This document shows positions 12,351 through 24,560 of a stretch of 64,000 bases of DNA, in pieces. Position numbers and translations under genes: made by a program. This DNA is from Balaenoptera acutorostrata (taxonomy: Eukaryota; Chordata; Mammalia; Artiodactyla; Balaenopteridae): positions 620,001-684,000 of the forward strand of contig NC_080075.1 of the NCBI RefSeq assembly GCF_949987535.1. The letters are read 5' to 3'. The notes under the pieces were generated by a model that was not told the DNA's origin, searched no databases, and was given only the letters and a program-made list of their open reading frames with translations. The first letter of the stretch is position 1. Every line of letters starts with the position of its first letter.

Positions 12351-15300
12351 ATCACCAAAAATGAACATTTTAATGCAAACATCTTTAGAGGCTCTTTCCA
12401 GTTCCAACACGCTATTGCTTTGCGAAACGGAAACTCGCTCATCCATCAGCAGAAAGTTAACTTTCTTCTGACCCATAAAGTAAAGAACTTCCCACAAGTC
12501 ACGTGAGTGAAACTCTCCTGGCAGCAGTTTTTCTGACACTCGTCAGTCAACAAATGTCACCAGGCCTTCTATGCACTCAGCAGCCTCCAGGATCTGCCAG
12601 TCAGAGCCCTGAGACTATCTGAAATAAGTTTTAAATCAGGACTGAGCACAAAACAACAGACGCCCCCAAATACGCAGACCCCTCCTGTGTGCTGGACCTG
12701 CCGACCTCCTGCTGCGTGTCCTACTCTGTCTAAAAGCACGCTGGTCCAAGCCCACTAAGCTGGTTTCGTAACGCATGATGGGTTGCTTCAGACTCGGGGC
12801 CACAAGGAAGACCCTCAGCACGCTGGTGCCACGGAGAGCGCGGCCAGAGCCAGGCCCCAGCGTGAGGTCAGCGGGAAGGTGAGGGCGCAGGGGCGGAGGG
12901 GGCGGTGAGGGTCCTCGGTCAGGCCTGGCCCCCGACAACTCCAGCCGGGCAGCCGCGCTGACCTGAGCCGCCTGCCGCCCCCCCAGTGGCTCTTGGGCTC
13001 GCCCCCTTCAGGCCGCCTCCTCTGGCCCTCGCTCGGCTACAGCTCCCAGGAGGCCTCCCAGTCCCAAGGCGCCCCTGCTCCCCGTCCTCAGGCCTGCCGA
13101 GTCCACGTGCCCGTCCTGGACTCCGCCTGCCCCCTCGCCGTCGGCCCAGTGCCCAGCGCTCTGCCTGGCCTGGCGCCCGCCGTGTGACAAACAGACAAGT
13201 GAGTGGGGAGTGAGTCCAGCTGGCCGGCCAGGAGGGCTCTAGCGCCAGATGCTCTCGGCTGCAGGGCGACCGCGAGATGCTTCCACCTTCCTGGGGGCCC
13301 AGGACTCCCCTTTCTGATGACTTTCCCTGGAGTCACCCCGAGGGATAAGGATCCCCGCCACCTGGTGCTAATGTGCTCATAAAACCTCAAAGACAGGAAA
13401 CAGCCGCTGACGGACATGAGAGGTGAAATCTGGTAGTTGTTCCAAGCACAAAATAGATTTTCTAAGTGCAAAAGGGTTAACTGAAATCCTACAGAGCACC
13501 TTCTTAAAAGGCTTCCAAGATCTGGTTCCTGCTCTGCGATTTCTGGGTGCCACAAAGATGACCCCAAAAGTAGGATCCCTCCTTCAGAAGCACTAGATCC
13601 AAGTCCTTCAACGGGAAGATATGACTCCCACCTGCTGCACCTTCCGAAGACGAAACCTCCCTGTCTCCACTCCTGGGGTCTTCCCCACGCCCTGGAGGCC
13701 TCTAATCCTTCCACCCATGGGGGCTGGGGGATCCCGCACTCGATGGCTGCACCGAGGGTCTGCTTCAGACTGGCAGCTTCGAAGTACACGTACTTCCAGG
13801 TCTCCTCGGAAGCACCGGCCCCTCCCATCCAGGGCCACCCCAGGCAGACCCATCCCCAAGCAGAACAGATGCCTGGCCGGGCCAAGGGACCCAGGTTCTG
13901 GGAGAGTCTCCGGTGCTGGATCAGAACCAGCCCACCCAGGCCCCCCGGCTCCACACTCCGCCCTGCATTCCTGGTCCTCATCCCTGTGGGCTGCAGGGCC
14001 GTGGAGCTGCTCTGTGCCGGCGGCCTGGCCGCAGGGCAGGCCCTGCAGGGAGCGGGTGCGACCAGGCCGGCGGGCGGGAAGAGCGCTGGGAGAGCGGCTG
14101 GGGGGTACACACGCTGGCTCAGGGCCCTCCTGCCAGCACGTGAGTCTCTCTCACCCCCACCCCCGGGGGCTGAGCAGGGCCCACGTGCAGGGCCCGCCTG
14201 GAGCAGGGCTGACAGGCCCGACCCCCAGGGGCACAGCTAGCGATGCCCGCCTGCCAGGGATGGCCAGCAGCACCTCCACATGCTGGGCCACCGCGCTTGG
14301 AGGGCCGGATGGAATTGCAGCGGAGCTCAGCACTGGGAACGCGGGCGCTGAGGTTCGGGTCCCTGCGGACGGTGCGGGTGGAACTCACTGCCTTTTCCTG
14401 AGGAAAATTCAGTAACAGAAACAGCCTGGAGAATACCGCCGATTACCTTAATAAAGCCTTTTGCCGTAATTAAACACGTGTGCACCTACGATGGGCTCAC
14501 CCAGGGATAGACGGGAAGCAGCCCGCCGCACTCTCAGGGGGTGCAATCTGCGGCTCTGGTCTCAGAGGGGCAGGGTCAGCCCAGGGCCCCGCGGACAGGC
14601 CCCTGGCGCCCAGCTCGCCCCGAGTTCCCTCCAACGGCCGCCGCCAGCCCTGCTGCCAGAAACGGCAGCTGCGGCGCTTTGCGCTTCACTCTAAATTGGG
14701 AAAAATTCAACTGGGGGTGCAGGAGGGAAAACACCCACAGGTGCCTTTTCAGACCGGTGCTTCTTCTCGCTGTGTCTGAGAAGTGAGAAAAGCAAGCCAC
14801 ACAGACGACGTGCTTGTCTCCCGGCTTTGACGCTGCCGGTCACGGTTGCCCCTGCGGACACCTGCCCACTTCCTGCCACCAGATCCACGTCACCTCTGCC
14901 GGGAGCGCAGCGGGAACCCCACACTCCCAGCTCGGCTGGCACGGGCTGCTGCCTGGCCGACCCGAGCCGCCTGAGCTGAGGTGACGCGGCCGTTCCTTGT
15001 TAGGCGGGAGCTGCTGGCGGAGCGTGGGCCTCGAGCGAAGCCAAGCGCCCCTAAGAGCGGAGCCAGCGACCACGGAGGAGGGCGGAGGGGTATCACTCCC
15101 CACGAGGCCCCCAAACACCCGACCCCGCTCAGGCAGCAGCCCCGTCTCTTTCACAAACTAGAAGGGGGTAACTTGTTCACAAACTAGAAGGAGGGAACTT
15201 GCGGCCAAGAACCAGAATCGGTCACGGAGCTACCACGGCTCTTCCCTTTCTGAGTCAGAGGCCCCAGGGAGCTTGTCTTCAGGAAGGTCGTCCAAGTGAG

Positions 15301-16703
15301 AGGGTGGGACCACCCACCCTCCTGGGGAGACCTGGCTACGTCTCCCGCCCAGGCAGCGAGGTGGGAGAAGTGGACCACGACGGGTGATCTTCAAGCAGAC
15401 GTGGACGCAAAACACAGAGCAAAGAGTCCCTTCATGCCCAGGCACCTGCCGGTCTCAGGAGGAGGCAGCCGTCATGGCCGAGACGGAGGCCTCTCCTTCT
15501 CCAGGGAGCGTGGGGAGAGCATCCCTCTGGACCAGGGGACAGGCGGTGAGGAGGCCTGAGCATCTCTGCGAGGTGCCTGGGCCCCGAGAGCACGGGGTGG
15601 TGAGGGGTGGGTGTGCCTCTGGGGTCCCAGGCAGATAGCCTGAGCCATCTGGATTGGGTACTGTCCCCGAGGGAGAGGAGAGGCTGCCATCTAGGTCGAG
15701 GGGCACACTCTAATCAAAGGCTGGCTTTACAGTGAGAGGTTTGAAAACATCCACAGACCGTGGCAAAGCCAAGAGACAGTGAGAACAAGCCGCTTCGAGA
15801 ACAAGGCCAATAAAGGGAGTGGCCCCTGCCGGGGACCCAGCCCACTCTCCAGCACAGCCCAGGCAGCTCTGAGGCCTGACCACCCGACACGTCTCACTGG
15901 CTTTGGATGTGAAAGAGGCAAAACAGCTCATCAACAATTTTTTATACAGATCGTATGGTGAAATGACAACGTTTCTGGATATTCGGTCTAATAGAGTATA
16001 CCGCTAAAACAAACTCTATGTTTTATCTTATTTTTAAATTGTTTTAACTTTCAAAAATGTGACTTACTGGAAGACTGTAAGTTACATACGTGGCTTGAAT
16101 TATGGTTTCATGGGACAGCACTGACTTAGAAATCTGGACTCTCGTGCTGGCTCACCTGAGGTCTAGCTGGTGGCAATGGAGGCAAGCTCCCTGGACTCTG
16201 ATTTCTTTCTGAAATCAGCCCAACTTCCTTCACTGCTAAAGAAGAGCTGAAACGCCATCCACACCCACTGGGAGGCTGGCCTCCTCCTCTGGCTGCTGCC
16301 CCGTGGCTGAGCGGGTTGTGCTGCACGAGGACAGCACACTGAGGGAGAAGGCCCTGCTCACATGGCACGTGAGTAGATCCGTGGATTTGTTCTTAGAGGC
16401 CCTGGCACTTGGCAGAAGGTGTCTAATCCCAGCAAAGTAAGTAGTTTACAATAACTTTGCAACAGGAGGAACGAAGCATCTTGAGGGGGCACTTTTTCTC
16501 ATGTGCGAGAAAACCAGCTGGGCTCTGGTCAGCCCTCCCCGAACCCGCGGCCACCGGAGCGCCACCGCTTTGCTGGCTTGGCCTCCCTCTGTGTCACGCG
16601 CCCGGTGCCCACACGTGAGCCTTAATTTACAAAACGAGATTGGCGTCTGATACCCAAGAGGGACAACCAGCCGGGCCCGGGCCGCCCAGGGTGGGCCACT
16701 TAC

Positions 16704-16963
16704 CCTTTCGCTTCTCCTCTCGTCGGGTCTACCTCCTGCGCTGGTGGGGCTGGGTGCCGACCGGCCGCCCGCAGGGCCCGCTCCGGCCTCCCCGTTGAGG
16801 TGGACGGCGCTGACGTTGGGAGGAGTGACGGCCGAGGCTGCCGACGTGAGCGGGATGGCTGGCCGGGGGCTGTGCTGCGGGGACCCCACGGCGGGCAGGC
16901 TCTGGGCGCACAGGGGTGACACCGCGGCGGTGGGCCGGCCCTGGGCCTGGGCCGGGTGGGCAG
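16704..16963 (-). CDS. SH3RF3: SH3RF3 exon: distal Pro/Ser-rich linker (260 bp, phase 1-0)
   Basis: The acceptor is a long pyrimidine tract ending CTCCCAG at 16965-16964, and the donor is AAAGG|GTAAGT at 16703. Two bases complete an Ala codon. Then come 86 codons, starting AHPAQAQGRPTAAVSPL, containing RPAIPLTSAASAVTPPNVSA and LNGEAG, and ending PDERRSER. These blocks match the SH3RF3 linker before the Lys-rich segment that precedes the fourth SH3 domain. The next exon, expected to start with a Lys/Glu-rich run, was not found to the left and is presumably beyond the window. The middle (SPLCAQSLPAVGSPQH) appears shorter than the human version I recall. The local sequence is very GC-rich, so the frame stays open well beyond both splice sites, but the splice signals and protein match define the exon. 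Confidence 0.92.
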
Positions 16964-19655
16964 CTGGGAGAGAGGGGCGGAGAGAGCAGGGGGAGGTGAG
17001 TCTGCAGCCGGCAGCGTGGGGGCCGCGGCCCGCCCTCCACCCGCACCTCTGCTGAGTCTCCAGCCCCAGCGGCAGCCGCAGGCGGGGCAAGGAGGCCTCT
17101 GGGCAGCCGGCCGCCCCCGCCGCACCAGGAGCCGGGAGGCGGCCTCTGAGGCTGCCGCAAACGGGGCCCTTCCCAGTTTCTCCCGTCTTTGAACTGGTGT
17201 TCTCTGCTCTAAGGAACCAGTACGCTCGGGAGGGTTTCAGAACCACCCCGTTCGGCCCTTCGTAGACCTGAATCCCTGCAGGAGCCCGGAAGAGGCCCGG
17301 GGAGGCCCTGGGCTGCCGGGCACCGCTGCGCGTGAGAGGACCCCTATGGACAGCGCGGCCCCGGTCGGCCTCCACCCGCAAGTGGAGCGGCCCAGCCCTC
17401 GGCCGCCACGCCCGCTGCTCGAGCTGGCCGAGCGGGGGCGGTTGTGTGAGGATCCACGGACCGATTGCTCACCGTCCGTCTCCCCACTCCAGCGTGAGCT
17501 CCACGGGTGGGACTTTCGTGTCTAATTCACTAATGTATTCCAAACAGCTGGAACAGTGCCCGGCACGTAGTAGGTGCTTAATAAAATTCATTCGGAATGA
17601 ACAAGTCTTTGAGAAAGGAGAACCCTGGCTAAAACATCTCTACAGATTTCCCAGAACTGAATGGTTGGAGAAGAAAACAACACTCCATGAGAGAGAGGCA
17701 TGGCTCACAACACAGGCCTGTGGCAGGCTCGGAATCCACAGGCCTTCGGTACAATTCACCCTCAACCTCACCCGCCCGGCAGGACCCAGACACACGCGGC
17801 CGACCCGTCGCCCTGCTGGGCCTGCTGGTCAGTGACGTCAAAGCAGACGTGGGCTGTCTGAGGACGAGCGTGGCCACGCCATTACTCCCAGTCTCTGCCC
17901 CTCCTCTCCTCTCTATCCCGTTGTTTCAGTAGCTCTGGAGCCCCCAGATCCCGCTACCCCGCACAGGTCCACTCTGCCTCCCAGGACCAAGGTCCAGTGG
18001 TGCTTTAAAGAGAGCAGGTGAATGAGTAAATGACCTACCTTATCGCCCACTCTGTCCTTTCCTTACTCTCAGGCTATCACTTCCCACTTCATGGATGGAA
18101 CGGACGCTGGAGACTCCCCCAGCGTCAGGGCAACCTCTGTCCAGACCCAGCCCCTCAGCCTCCAGGGTGCAGGGTCCCACGGGGCGACCCTTCACCCTCA
18201 CTGACACCTGCCACACCCCATCTCTCCTGTCCTCAACTCCGCCCCTCCTATAACTGACTAACCAGCCCGAGGCCCTCCTCCCATACCCCCTCCTCTCTAC
18301 CGGCACCTCCTTTCCTGCTGCCTTGGCCCCTAGGTGCTCGGAACAGTGTCCACATGGCCCTTCCTTCCTTTTCCCTCGACTCTCTGATGGGCCTGTGTTT
18401 GGTGTCTGCTCGTCCTCTGAGGCTTGACGGTTATGGCGAGTTTGGGTTTGCGTTTATGTCTGTGATTCCGCCTCACACGAGGGCCCATCTTCCATCTGGG
18501 GGACCCTGCCGTGATCATCCTCGAGGATTCTCTCTCCCGGCCTCTGCTCTCTGCTTCTGAAAGTCGTGTTAGAAGTCATCTGGAGCTCGGCGTCCACCCC
18601 GTGTGTACTTTCTTCTCGTTTCGCCTCTGCTCCATCTCTGGACAAGCTCCTCTGCGGGGCTCCCGGTGTGGCCAAGTCCATCTCAGCTGTGTCCAGTCCA
18701 GAGCATGTGTCACCCACAGAGGTTTCGTATTTAAATATGTTTCCTTTCCAAAGTTTCAAGTTGCTTCTGTCCTATCCAGTGGTTTCTGATTCACATCCAT
18801 CTACCTGCTGTTTTACTTTTCTTCTTCATAATACTATTTTTTCTTCCTTTTGTGGGATGGACATTATTCCTTCTTCTTCCTCTTGGAGGAGCTGAAATGT
18901 GCCGATTTCAAAGCCTTCTTCGGTTCTCCTGCCCGTTCTTCAGGCTGCTGGCTTCTGTGATGCAGCACTTTCCCACGAGCTGAGTGCAGGCTTGCCCTGA
19001 GCGTGAGTGTCTCGCTGCCCTGTTTCCCTCTTTTATCCCCTCCTGCAGTTTTGTTGCTGCTTCTGCCTGGCCTCTGGGACCTCCCCTCAGAACCAGGTGT
19101 AATCGGGTGGCTTGAGTCCGGTCCTGCAGGAAAGGTGCAGATCTAGCCCTCAGGCCAGAGCCAGACTCAGCTCCAAGTCCAGGTGGGGCTCCATTCCCTC
19201 CCTCATCCCAGGCAGGGGCTCCGTACCGACCAATCCCAGGAGGGGGCGCAGCCCTTAGACCAGTGCACCTGGCTTGCATCCCTGACGCCCTCCAGGGGCT
19301 GCCTGTCCGTGTTCTCCTGCAGGAGGGGAAAGCCACCACCACCTGCTTCATCCCGGAACCCAGGAGGCCAGCATATCAACCCTCTCGTGTCCCATCTGTT
19401 TACATCCAGAGTTGCTTCTTTAAGCATCAAAAACCAACCAACCTCTCTGTGTTCACAGCAGAAGGGGGTGGGATTTCCACATGAATCACTCTTCCAGGCT
19501 TCCAGGAGTCCTCGACTCACTTCTGTCTCCTGAAATACGGTTTCTCACCCCATCATTCCATCAAATGTATCTGGACAAGATCAATTATGACTCCCCTGTC
19601 ACCAAACTTAATGGACACTTTTCTGTTTTCAGAAAAAGTATCTATTGATCTAGCC
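16964..19655. other. SH3RF3: SH3RF3 intron, GC-rich then mixed, no gene seen
   Basis: Upstream of the 16.7-kb exon. Strongly GC- and CpG-rich to about 17.4 kb, then average. Contains a MIR tail near 17550. Long frames at 16700-17380 are extensions of the exon frame and its shadows. No other exon was found. Confidence 0.6.
17545..17605 (+). repeat. MIR-like SINE tail
   Basis: AACAGTGCCCGGCACGTAGT followed by AGGTGCTTAATAAA and GAATGAA resembles the 3' part of MIR on the plus strand; L2 has a similar tail. Confidence 0.45.
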
Positions 19656-21550
19656 ATTTCTCTTCACACCAATATCACACTGATCACTGTGGCTTTTTAA
19701 TATGTCTTGAAATCAGTGTTAGCTTTCCAACTTTTTCTTTTCAAGGTTGTTTTAACTATTCTAGGTCCTCTGCATGCTTGTATGAATCTGGGAACCAGAC
19801 TGTCAATTTCTACCAAAAAGTTGGGTGAGATCTTGATTGGTATTCTATTGAAGCTATAGGTCAGTTTTTGGCGAATAAACACCTTAACAATACTGTTTTC
19901 TCACTCCTGAATAAAGTATACCTCTCTACTTATTTAAGACTTCTTTCTTTCTTTAACTTGCAATATTTTGGAGTGTTCATTGTGCTGGTCTTACTCATCT
20001 TTTGTCAGATTTATTCCTAAGTAATTTATATTTTTGATTCTATTAAAATTGGTATCATTTTTTAAATGTCAATTTCCAATTATTCATTGCTGGTGTAGAG
20101 AAACAAAACTGACTTTTGTATATTGATCTTGTATCCTGTAACCTTGCTGAAACTAATTTATTGTCTCTAAAAAAATCTTTGTCTGTGTCTGTGTGTGTGT
20201 GACTGTGAATTCCTTACGGTTCTCTATGTACAAGATCACGTCATCTGCAAACACAGATGGTCTTACTCTTTCCTTTCCCATCTCCATACCTCTTCTTCCT
20301 CTGCCTTGACTAACTGTTCTGGCTAGAACTTAACAGCACAATGTTGAATAGAACTGGTAAGAGTGGACATCCCTACCTTGACGCTGACCCTGGGGAAAGC
20401 TTTCAGTTTTTGTTTTTTTAAATTAATTTTATTTATTTTTGGCTGTGTTGGGTCCTCGTTGCTGCATCCAGGCTTCCTCTAGCTGCGGCGAGTGGTGGCT
20501 TCTCTTGTTGCAGAGCACAGGCTCTAGGTGCGCGGGCTTCAGTAGTTGTGGCGCATGGGCTTAGTTGCTCTGCGGCGGCATGGGGGATCTTCCCAGACCA
20601 GGGCTCAAACCGGTGTCCCCTGCATTGGCAGGTGGATTCTTAATCATTGTGCCACCGGGGAAGTCCCAGCTTTTAGTTTCTCACCATTAAGTCTGAGGTT
20701 AGCTGTGGGTTTTCACATATACCCTTTATCAGGCTGAGAAGCTCACTTCTCTTTTCTCATTTTCTGAGAGTTTTTATATGCAGACGTGCACAGCGCAGCA
20801 AAAAAACTTGAGTCATTTGATGCACATCTTTGTTCTGAATCCTACTCTAATTTATGTTGGATTTTGTCAAAATTTTTTTCCACATCTACTGAAATGATAT
20901 TATGTTCATTTTTGAGTTTGTTAATACATTGAATTGTATTGACTGTCAAACATTAATCAAACCTTAAGTTCCTGGGATAAACTCTACTTGATCATGATGT
21001 ATTATCCTTTTTACTTATCTCTGTATTTTACTTGCTAAAATTTTGCTGAGAACTTTTACACCTATGTTTTGAGTGATATTGGTCTGTAGTTTTACTTTTT
21101 AATGTCTTTGTCTGGTTTTGTTATGAGGGTAATGCTGGCTTCATAGAAAGAGTTAGGAAGCATTCTCTCTTCTTTTCAATTTTCTGGAAGAGTTTCCGTA
21201 GAATTGTTATAATTCCTTCCTTAACCAATAGGTATAATTCATCAATGAAGCCACTTAGGCCTGGAGTTTTCTTTGTGAAAGGTTTTAAACTAATTCAATT
21301 TCTTTAATAAATAGAGGTCTATCCAGGTTTTTTAGTTCACCTTAAGTTATCAAATTGTGTCTTTTAAGAAATATATCCATTTTGTCTAATTTGTTGAGTT
21401 TATTGGCATAAAGTTTTTAAAAATAATAATCCCTTATCATTCTGTAGAATCTGAAGTGATGTCAGTTTTATTATCCATGGTATTGATAACTTGTGTATCT
21501 CTCTTTATTCTTTATCCATCTGTCTAGAGGTTTATCAATTCTGAATCAAT
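19656..21550 (-). mobile_element. L1 LINE fragment, reverse orientation, split by a SINE
   Basis: T-rich on the plus strand. The minus strand holds decayed ORF2, for example MFIRQKLTYSFNRIPIKI at about 19882-19830 and reverse-transcriptase-like sequence further right up to about 21545. Many stops. Interrupted at 20412-20667 by a CHR SINE with its own target-site duplication. Confidence 0.85.
20412..20667 (-). mobile_element. CHR-type SINE inserted in L1, reverse orientation
   Basis: The minus strand starts GGGACTTCCCCGGTGGCACA and includes the B-box area GGTTTGAGCCC and a TAAA-type tail. It is flanked by AGCTTTCAGTTT at 20398 and AGCTTTTAGTTT at 20668, a target-site duplication with one mismatch. 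Confidence 0.9.
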
Positions 21551-21555
21551 TTGGA

Positions 21556-21690
21556 TCCTGACTCCGTCACCTGTTAGTCAGGCAGCCTCAGGCAAGTCAC
21601 TTAATACTTCTGAACCTCATTTTCTCTTTTGTAAAAGAAAGAAAATAGAATCTACCCGGATGGGTTGTTTTTAGTATTTAAGACTGTAGT
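21556..21690 (+). repeat. MIR SINE
   Basis: GATCCTGACTCCGTCACCTG, then CAGGCAAGTCACTTAATACT, then CTGAACCTCATTTTCTC and TTTGTAAAAG, follow the MIR core in order on the plus strand. Confidence 0.7.
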
Positions 21691-21789
21691 CTGTGTGAGA
21701 CGCACACATCTCACTTAGGGGCCACAGCTCAGTATTCACTAATTCAGTGCTCATGGAAACCTTACAGAACACCATAAAACCACAGAGAC

Positions 21790-24105
21790 TGCGAATAACG
21801 GGATCAACTGTGTGTCCTTCTAATTTTAACTGATTTATGGTTTTATATTTAAAGTATTAAAATCTGTTTTCTGTTCACAGCATATGGTTGGGTCTTGTCT
21901 TTTTTTTTTTTCCATAACAATCTCTGAATTCTACTTCAGATGATTTGTATTTAATGTGATTATTTATATGATTAGGTATAAACCTACATTTTACTACAAG
22001 TTTTCTATGTGACCCATGTGCTTTGTTCCCGTTCCCCTCTTTTTACACCTTCTTTTGGATTAATGGAAGTTTCTGTGATTCTATTTTATCGCCTCTGTTA
22101 GCCTGTTTGCTGAAACTCTTTGCTTTGACGTTTAGCGGTTGCCTGCGTCTCTAGTTTATGGTCACCTACCTACACGTCCTCACACAGCACACGAACAGAC
22201 TCAAGACTCCCGACAATGTGCACGGTGCTTCTGGGCCTCCCCTCCCACCCTCTGTGCATCTGCCATCACATACTTTACTTTTATACACATTTTTAATCCC
22301 AAACTGCACTATTTCTATTTTTGTTTAAACAGTCAGTTTTAAAGATTTTTAAATAGTAAGGAAAAAATCTTATGCATTTATCCATGTAGTTACCATTTCT
22401 AGTTCTCCTCATTCCTTTGCATAGATTCCCATTTCCAACTGGTGTCATTTCCCTTCTTCCTAAAGAACGTTGTTCAACATTTTTCATAGTGTGGGTCCAT
22501 TGGTGATGAAATCTTTTAGCTTTACTGTGTCTGAATGATTCTTTATTTTGCTTTCATTTATTTATTTATTTATTTTTTTGGCTGCACTGGGTCTTCGTTA
22601 CGGCATGCAGGCTTCTCTAGTTGTGGCACACAGGCTTAGTTGCCCCTCGGCGTGTGGGATCTTAGTTCCCTAACCAGGGATCGAACCCGTGTCCCCTGTA
22701 TTGGAAGGCAGATTCTTAACCACTGGACCACCAGGGAAGTCCCGCTTTCATTTATGAAAGGTACTTTTACTGCGTATAGAATCCTAACTTGACAGATTCA
22801 TTTCTTTCAGGATTTATTTAGTTTCCTACTGTCTTCTCACTTGCAGTATTCCTGACAAGAAATCTACCTTCATCCTTATTTTTTCCTACTTCACATGTGT
22901 TTTTTTCTCTTGCTACTTCTAAGGTTTTCTTCATCACAGATTGTGAACGATTTGATGATAATTTGCCTTGGTGTAGTTTCCTCCATGTTCCTTGTGCTTG
23001 GGATTCGCCAACTGTCACTGATCTGTGAGTTTACAGTTTTCATCAAATTTAGAACAATTTTGGTCATTATTTCTTCAAATAATTTTTCTGTCCCACCCTT
23101 TTCCCCTTTAGTTTGGGGACTCCAGTTAAAAATATATTTGGCCACTTGAAGTTGCCCCATTGCTCACTGATGCTCTTTTAGTTTTAAAAAATTCTCTTTT
23201 ATCTCTGTTTCACTTTTCATAGTTTCTATCACTATATCTTCAAGTTCACTAATATTTTCTTAGCAACGTCTAACCTGCCATTAATGCCATCCAGTGTATT
23301 CTTGATCTCACACAGTGTAGTTATTTCTTAAAGTTTGATTTTGGTCTTTAACGTATCTTCCATGTTTCTACTTACCTTTCTGAGCATACTGAATGCAATT
23401 ATAACATCTGTTTTAATATCTTTGTCCGCTAATTCAAACATCTGTGTCAGTTCTGAGTCAGCTTTGATTGACTGGTTGGTTGATCTCGTCACTGTGGGGC
23501 ATGTTTTCCTGCTCCTCCCCACGCCCAGTGCTTCTTTACTGCCATCAGACACAGGTGGGACGAGAGCGGTGCTGCCACTACCAGGCGAGGCCCCTCTGCA
23601 CGGACGGCCCTGTGCCCTGGGAGGCGGCTGGCGGGAACAGGCGCCTTCCAGCTGCGTATCTGCGGACACTGAGAGTGAGGACCCTTCCTGTCACTGTGCT
23701 CCTGGCTCCATGCATTCCTCACACACACCTGCCTATTAGTCCTCAGCGTCCTGGTCCAGGGATGCTGTGTACCCGCTGGGCTTTTCTCTCTGTGCAGATC
23801 CCTCCCCACTGGGGCTCGGTCACCCAGACCCTCATCTCCGCACCGCCCCCTCCAGGGCACCTGCTGGGCTCACCTTCGCGACCCTCCCCATGCCAACGCC
23901 TGGCCTTCTCTCCAGGCAGCGAGCTGGGATCCTCCTCTTTGCTCTCATCTACCGTGGGTCACTGTCCTTAGTTTTCTAGTATCTAGTGTCTCACAAACCA
24001 CTGTGTTATATATTTGTCTGTTTTTTCAGTTGTTCTGGTGGAAGGGTAAATCCTGACCTCATTACTTTATCTTAGCCGTAAGCAGAAATCTAGTTTTATC
24101 CTTTG
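21790..24105 (-). mobile_element. Old L1M-family fragment, reverse orientation
   Basis: A long T-rich tract whose order of landmarks (TAGTTACCATTTCTAGTTCT, GGTGATGAAATCTTTTAGCT, GCCTTGGTGTAGTTTCCTCC, CATCTGTGTCAGTTCTGAGT) follows a common mammalian L1M-type 3' region in reverse. It is split by the SINE at 22562-22743. The right end, near 24100, is GC-rich and decayed. Confidence 0.75.
22562..22743 (-). mobile_element. CHR-type SINE (short form), reverse orientation
   Basis: The minus strand starts GGGACTTCCCTGGTGGTCCA with the B-box region GGTTCGATCCC and a TAAA tail. The target-site duplication is GCTTTCATTTAT at 22550 and 22744, inside the L1M fragment. Confidence 0.92.
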
Positions 24106-24119
24106 GATACAAAAATCTG

Positions 24120-24560
24120 GTTACATCTATTATTTAAAACCCTTCAGGAGCCCTGCTGCCCTCAGGATAAAAACTGAGGTTCCCGGACACAGTGGAAGAG
24201 CTGTCCTGCCCTGCTCCCTCCCGCACTGGGCCCCTTTGGGTCCTCAGGCCCCAGCCCTCAGCTGGCTGTGAGCCCCTCCCGCGTTCCACCTCACTCCACC
24301 ACTGCACGCTCAGCTCTGCCGCTTTAAGACCAAAAGTAAACTTTGCCTCGGCAGGGAAACGTCACCAACACCCAGCTTCTCCTTCCTACCTCTGGCTCAG
24401 TCACATCCAATTAGATAAAGTCACCCCACGTAGAAACCACAGTCTCTCTCCTCCCCACCCTTCCGCCCGCTCATCCCCCTGCTGGACTCCCTTTCTGCTT
24501 TGTCAGCCCACATACTTCCTATCAGTCCTTTAGGAAGCAAGGCGGCATCACCTCTCGAAG
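24120..24560 (+). repeat. L2-like LINE fragment
   Basis: CCTTCAGGAGCCCTGCTGCC, GATAAAAACTGAGG and later cytosine-rich parts resemble the L2 3' region (the ATAAAATCCAAACTCC and following area). Diverged, so assigned by gestalt. Confidence 0.45.

Larger units (their letters stand above)
9579..16703. other. SH3RF3: SH3RF3 intron 3' of the last exon seen, mostly unique GC-rich sequence
   Basis: No exon, RNA gene or clear promoter was recognised here apart from small MIR fragments (listed separately). A direct repeat of TTCACAAACTAGAAGG occurs at about 15151 and 15177. Long open frames on both strands (such as a 340-codon frame at 13088-14110) follow from GC richness and lack domains. The fourth-SH3 exon of SH3RF3 was looked for and not found. 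Confidence 0.6.

Noticed and set aside
13088..14110. 340-codon minus-strand open frame, with a 264-codon plus-strand frame over the same region
   Set aside because: GC-rich sequence with few stops on both strands. No recognisable domain, no family similarity, no splice logic.
1..16703. Search for the Lys-rich and fourth-SH3 exon of SH3RF3 on the minus strand
   Set aside because: No stretch matching the expected Lys/Glu-rich run or the SYPPQSEAE-type SH3 start was seen. It is presumably beyond the left edge, though a by-eye scan could miss a diverged short exon.
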